From G963666895 sp963666895 (lineage in GTDB: Bacteria > Desulfobacterota > Desulfovibrionia > Desulfovibrionales > Desulfovibrionaceae), in contig CAXXNS010000009.1 in the NCBI GenBank assembly GCA_963666895.2, positions 124,001-188,000 of the forward strand: 64,000 nt of DNA. The letters run 5' to 3'. Position numbers and translations under genes: made by a program. Shown piece after piece: positions 61,534 to 64,000 of this stretch (its first letter is position 1; each line of letters begins with the position of its first letter). Under the pieces are notes generated by a model. That model made no database searches. It worked only from the letters and a program-made list of their open reading frames with translations, and was not told the DNA's origin.

Positions 61534-62844
61534 TCATTGTTTCTTGAGGCGCGCCTCCACGCTCCGGGCGTGGGCCTCCAGGCCCTCGAGCCTGGCCAGG
61601 CGGGCGATCTTGGCTCCGTGCCGGCCCAGGTACTCCCTGGTGGTGGCGATGATGCTGGACTTCTTGCAGAAGGTCTGCACGGACAGGGCCGAGGAGAACC
61701 GCGCCGTGCCCAGGGTGGGCAGAACGTGGTTGGGCCCGGCGAAATAGTCGCCCACGGGCTCGGGCGTGGCGTGGCCCAGGAACACGGCTCCGGCGTGGCG
61801 CACCAGGGGCATCAGGTCCCAGGGTTCGGCCACGGCCAGTTCCAGGTGCTCGGGGGCGATCCTGTTGACCAGTTCCATGCCCGTGGTCAGGTCGGGCACC
61901 GTGACGATGGCGCCCCAGTCGGCCAGGGAGCGGGCGGCCATGCCCGCCCGGGGCAGGCCGGACAATTGGGTGGCCAGGGACTGGGCCACGGCCCGGGCCA
62001 GATCCTCGTCCGGGGTGATGCACAGGGCCGCGGCCAGGGGGTCGTGCTCGGCCTGGGACAGCATGTCCGCGGCCAGCCAGTCCGGATCGGCCGTGGCGTC
62101 GGCCAGGATGGCGATCTCGCTTGGCCCGGCCACCATGTCGATGCCCACCCGGCCGGTGAGCAGGGCTTTGGCCGTGGCCACGTACAAGTTGCCCGGTCCG
62201 GCGATGACGTCGCAGGCGGCGATGGTCTTGGTGCCGAAGGCCAGGGCCGCGACGGCCCAGGCGCTGCCCACGGGGTGGACCCGCTCGATGCCCAGGATGT
62301 GGGCGCAGGCCAGGATGTACGGGTTCAGGGAACCGTCCTTGCGCGGGGGCGACAGGACCAGGATTTCCTCCACCCCGGCCACCTGGGCGGGCACGGCGTT
62401 CATGATCAGGCTGGAGATGAGCGGCGTTTCGCCGCCCTGGCCGCCGGGGACGTACAGCCCGACGCGGTCCACCGGGCGGACCATCTGCCCGAGCACGGCT
62501 CCGGACTCGTCCGTTGTCCACCAGGATTGCTCCTTCTGGCGCTGGTGGAAGGAGCGCACGTTGTCTGCGGCCTCCTGGATGATGGCCAGGTCCTCGGCCG
62601 GGACGCGGGACACGCTGTCCGCGATGACGCTGGGGGGCACGGTGAGCTGGTGCGCGGCGAAGTCCGGGCAGTCGAACTTGCGGGCGTAGTCCACCAGGGC
62701 CTCGTCACCGCGGGCCTCCACGGCCGCGAGAATCTCGCGTACCGTGGTCTCCACCGAGGACTCGGGGTCGCGGCGTTTGTTCAGCCGGTCGGACAACAGC
62801 TTGTAGTCGCTTGATTTCTTGTACTCGATGCGGGGGCAGGGCAT
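61534..62844 (-). CDS. hisD: Histidinol dehydrogenase
   Basis: A 436-residue zinc NAD enzyme that makes histidine from histidinol. DRVGLYVPGGQGGETPLISS, the AACDVIAGPGNLYVATAKAL segment, GPSEIAILAD, SQAEHDPLA with zinc-site His and the C-terminal catalytic IAPEHLEL are present. ATG 62844 follows AGAGGA. It heads a minus-strand run: hisD, purC, the UGA-containing gene, then the ribosomal operon. Confidence 0.96.
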   Translation of the reverse strand: MPCPRIEYKKSSDYKLLSDRLNKRRDPESSVETTVREILAAVEARGDEALVDYARKFDCPDFAAHQLTVPPSVIADSVSRVPAEDLAIIQEAADNVRSFHQRQKEQSWWTTDESGAVLGQMVRPVDRVGLYVPGGQGGETPLISSLIMNAVPAQVAGVEEILVLSPPRKDGSLNPYILACAHILGIERVHPVGSAWAVAALAFGTKTIAACDVIAGPGNLYVATAKALLTGRVGIDMVAGPSEIAILADATADPDWLAADMLSQAEHDPLAAALCITPDEDLARAVAQSLATQLSGLPRAGMAARSLADWGAIVTVPDLTTGMELVNRIAPEHLELAVAEPWDLMPLVRHAGAVFLGHATPEPVGDYFAGPNHVLPTLGTARFSSALSVQTFCKKSSIIATTREYLGRHGAKIARLARLEGLEAHARSVEARLKKQ

Positions 62845-62920
62845 GGTGGTCCTCTTGGGGCTTTGTTGGAACGGGGAAGATAAAACGAGGAAGCCCAAAA
62901 GTCGAGAGCGGCCGGTTCGG

Positions 62921-62961
62921 GAAAAAAAGAGAGGGCCGGGGGCGTTACTCCCGGCCCTCTC
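62921..62961 (-). terminator. Rho-independent terminator of the porin gene
   Basis: A perfect 12-bp stem, GAGAGGGCCGGG (62929-62940) with CCCGGCCCTCTC (62950-62961). On the minus strand it is followed by a run of seven T (complement of 62922-62928). It lies 34 bases beyond the porin stop. Confidence 0.92.
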
Positions 62962-62994
62962 GGGCGTTGCTAGGGTGTCAGGTTTTTGATCCGA

Positions 62995-64000
62995 CTAGAA
63001 GTCGTAACGGACGCCAAGGAGAACCTTGGTGGCGTCGTCGTCGTCTTCGTCGCCGTTCAGCACGGCCCAACCAGAGGCGCCGCCGTCATCCTGGTCCATG
63101 TCCACGTCGAGGTAGCCCAGGGACAGGATGAAGGTCAGCTGGTCGTACATCTGGTACTCAGTGCGGATCACATACTCCCACATGGAGTCGTCGTCAGTCA
63201 GGGTGGTGCCGTAAGCAACGCCCTGGCCGTACGGGTTGGCAGCAGCGCCGCCAGCGTTACCATTCTCGTTGGTAGCGAGGTTGGTGTCGTTGGTGCCTTC
63301 GATGTAGAAGATGCTGAAGTCGTGGGTCAGGTTGTCGATGAAGGACACATCGTTAACCTCGAGACCCAGGGTCCAGTAACCGACCATCTGGGCGTCGCCG
63401 AGGCCGGAAACGGTGTCAATGCCGTCACCGATGATGCCACCGCCATCCCAGAAGTTGGTGCTGCCGCCAGCCATGGCGACGACCGGCAGACGCTCGGACT
63501 CGCCGTGGTCGCCGTCACCGTCGTTGTCGTTGTCGGAACCGTTTCCATCCTCACCGGAGGTCCACATGAACACCAAGCGCGGGGTCATGAAGTCGAAGCC
63601 GGTGTAGGTGATAGCCAGGTCGGCTTCCCAACCGGCGCGGTCGAGGTTCTGCTGGCCCTCGAGGGAGCCATACACGAAGTGACCGTCGATCATGACGGGA
63701 TCCAGATTCAGGCCGAAGGCCATACCGCCCCACCACACGTCGACATCGTCGTAGTTGCTGGCGTCGGTGCCGGCAGCGTCGTCGGTCCACAGGGAGGCGT
63801 TCTGGGAAACCAGGCCATCGGGGATGTTGGCGTAGGAGGTCTCACCCTGGGTGAGGTCTTCCAGCCAGCGGTCGCCGGACCAGGCGAACATCATGTACGG
63901 GGTCAGGGTCAACCAGTCGAAGTTCAGGGGCACGGCCAGGACGAAGGCGTCCAGGTACGAATCCACGAACTCGGTGGTGTCGTTGGTGCCGACGCCGAAG
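62995..64000 (-). CDS. Outer-membrane porin, C-terminal part (cut by window edge)
   Basis: The last 335 codons of a minus-strand gene; the start lies to the right of the window. The chain alternates polar and hydrophobic residues as in a beta-barrel, e.g. VWWGGMAFGLNLDPVMIDG and VIRTEYQMYDQLTFILSLGY. It ends VLLGVRYDF, with the terminal Phe used for BAM recognition. A loop (about 62-72% into the visible part) is extremely acidic: SGEDGNGSDNDNDGDGDHGE, which may bind calcium. The layout resembles the homotrimeric porins of Desulfovibrio-type bacteria. A strong terminator follows, so expression is probably high. Confidence 0.85.
   Translation of the reverse strand, partial: FGVGTNDTTEFVDSYLDAFVLAVPLNFDWLTLTPYMMFAWSGDRWLEDLTQGETSYANIPDGLVSQNASLWTDDAAGTDASNYDDVDVWWGGMAFGLNLDPVMIDGHFVYGSLEGQQNLDRAGWEADLAITYTGFDFMTPRLVFMWTSGEDGNGSDNDNDGDGDHGESERLPVVAMAGGSTNFWDGGGIIGDGIDTVSGLGDAQMVGYWTLGLEVNDVSFIDNLTHDFSIFYIEGTNDTNLATNENGNAGGAAANPYGQGVAYGTTLTDDDSMWEYVIRTEYQMYDQLTFILSLGYLDVDMDQDDGGASGWAVLNGDEDDDDATKVLLGVRYDF

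Overview
The window is high-GC (except for a few AT-rich patches), gene-dense bacterial chromosome with no rRNA operon, plasmid, phage or transposase genes. The outer-membrane proteins (FadL-type channel, Asp-rich porin), KdsD-type isomerase, exosortase-sorted protein and SelA/SelB point to a Gram-negative anaerobe. My best guess is a Desulfovibrionaceae-like member of the Desulfobacterota. That is an inference from gene content; no marker in the window proves it.

Layout. 1-4.8 kb: the start of an alpha-2-macroglobulin gene, then a TetR / ABC1-kinase / membrane protein / DUF2867 operon. 4.8-8.3 kb (minus strand): an SH3 protein / M48 protease / CHASE2-adenylate cyclase operon. 8.4-11.6 kb: small secreted proteins, an NMN adenylyltransferase-like protein, archaeal-type phosphoglycerate mutase and a PHP phosphoesterase. 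11.6-15.6 kb: an exosortase substrate behind a sigma-54-like promoter, tRNA-Arg, and a frameshifted secreted-protein gene flanked by perfect 37-bp direct repeats. 15.6-22.2 kb: folC, selA, M18 aminopeptidase, a VOC protein (minus) and selB. 22.5-32 kb: SYLF lipoprotein, tRNA-His, murA, comEC, an MBL hydrolase, a CheY-like protein, ricT and metG. 33.2-43.2 kb: a tight run carB-purF-kdsD-ykgJ-mrcA-phzF-MIF. 43.2-47.3 kb: U32 peptidase diverging from pyrK-pyrD, then tRNA-Ser and the SRP RNA. 47.4-52.7 kb: a nickel-type periplasmic protein, a His-rich metal binder, FadL and a bioY-bioM-bioN transporter. 52.7-64 kb (minus): MauE/DoxX, rhodanese, tlyA, thrC, DUF456, paaK, dnaB, rplI, rpsR, rpsF, a hidden small gene, purC, hisD and a porin.

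How the genes fit together. The set is mostly housekeeping: pyrimidine (carB, pyrK, pyrD), purine (purF, purC), His/Thr, folate, peptidoglycan and LPS precursors, translation and replication. Two selenium genes (selA, selB) lie 40 kb from the most interesting item, a probable unannotated selenoprotein between purC and rpsF (60450-60620, minus). It is a 56-codon one-helix membrane protein with an in-frame UGA at codon 30, a Cys six residues later and a SECIS-like hairpin at the expected distance.

Two genes (carB, and the gene at 12975) carry one-base frameshifts next to short homopolymers. In carB two shifts compensate each other, so I read them mainly as sequence errors.
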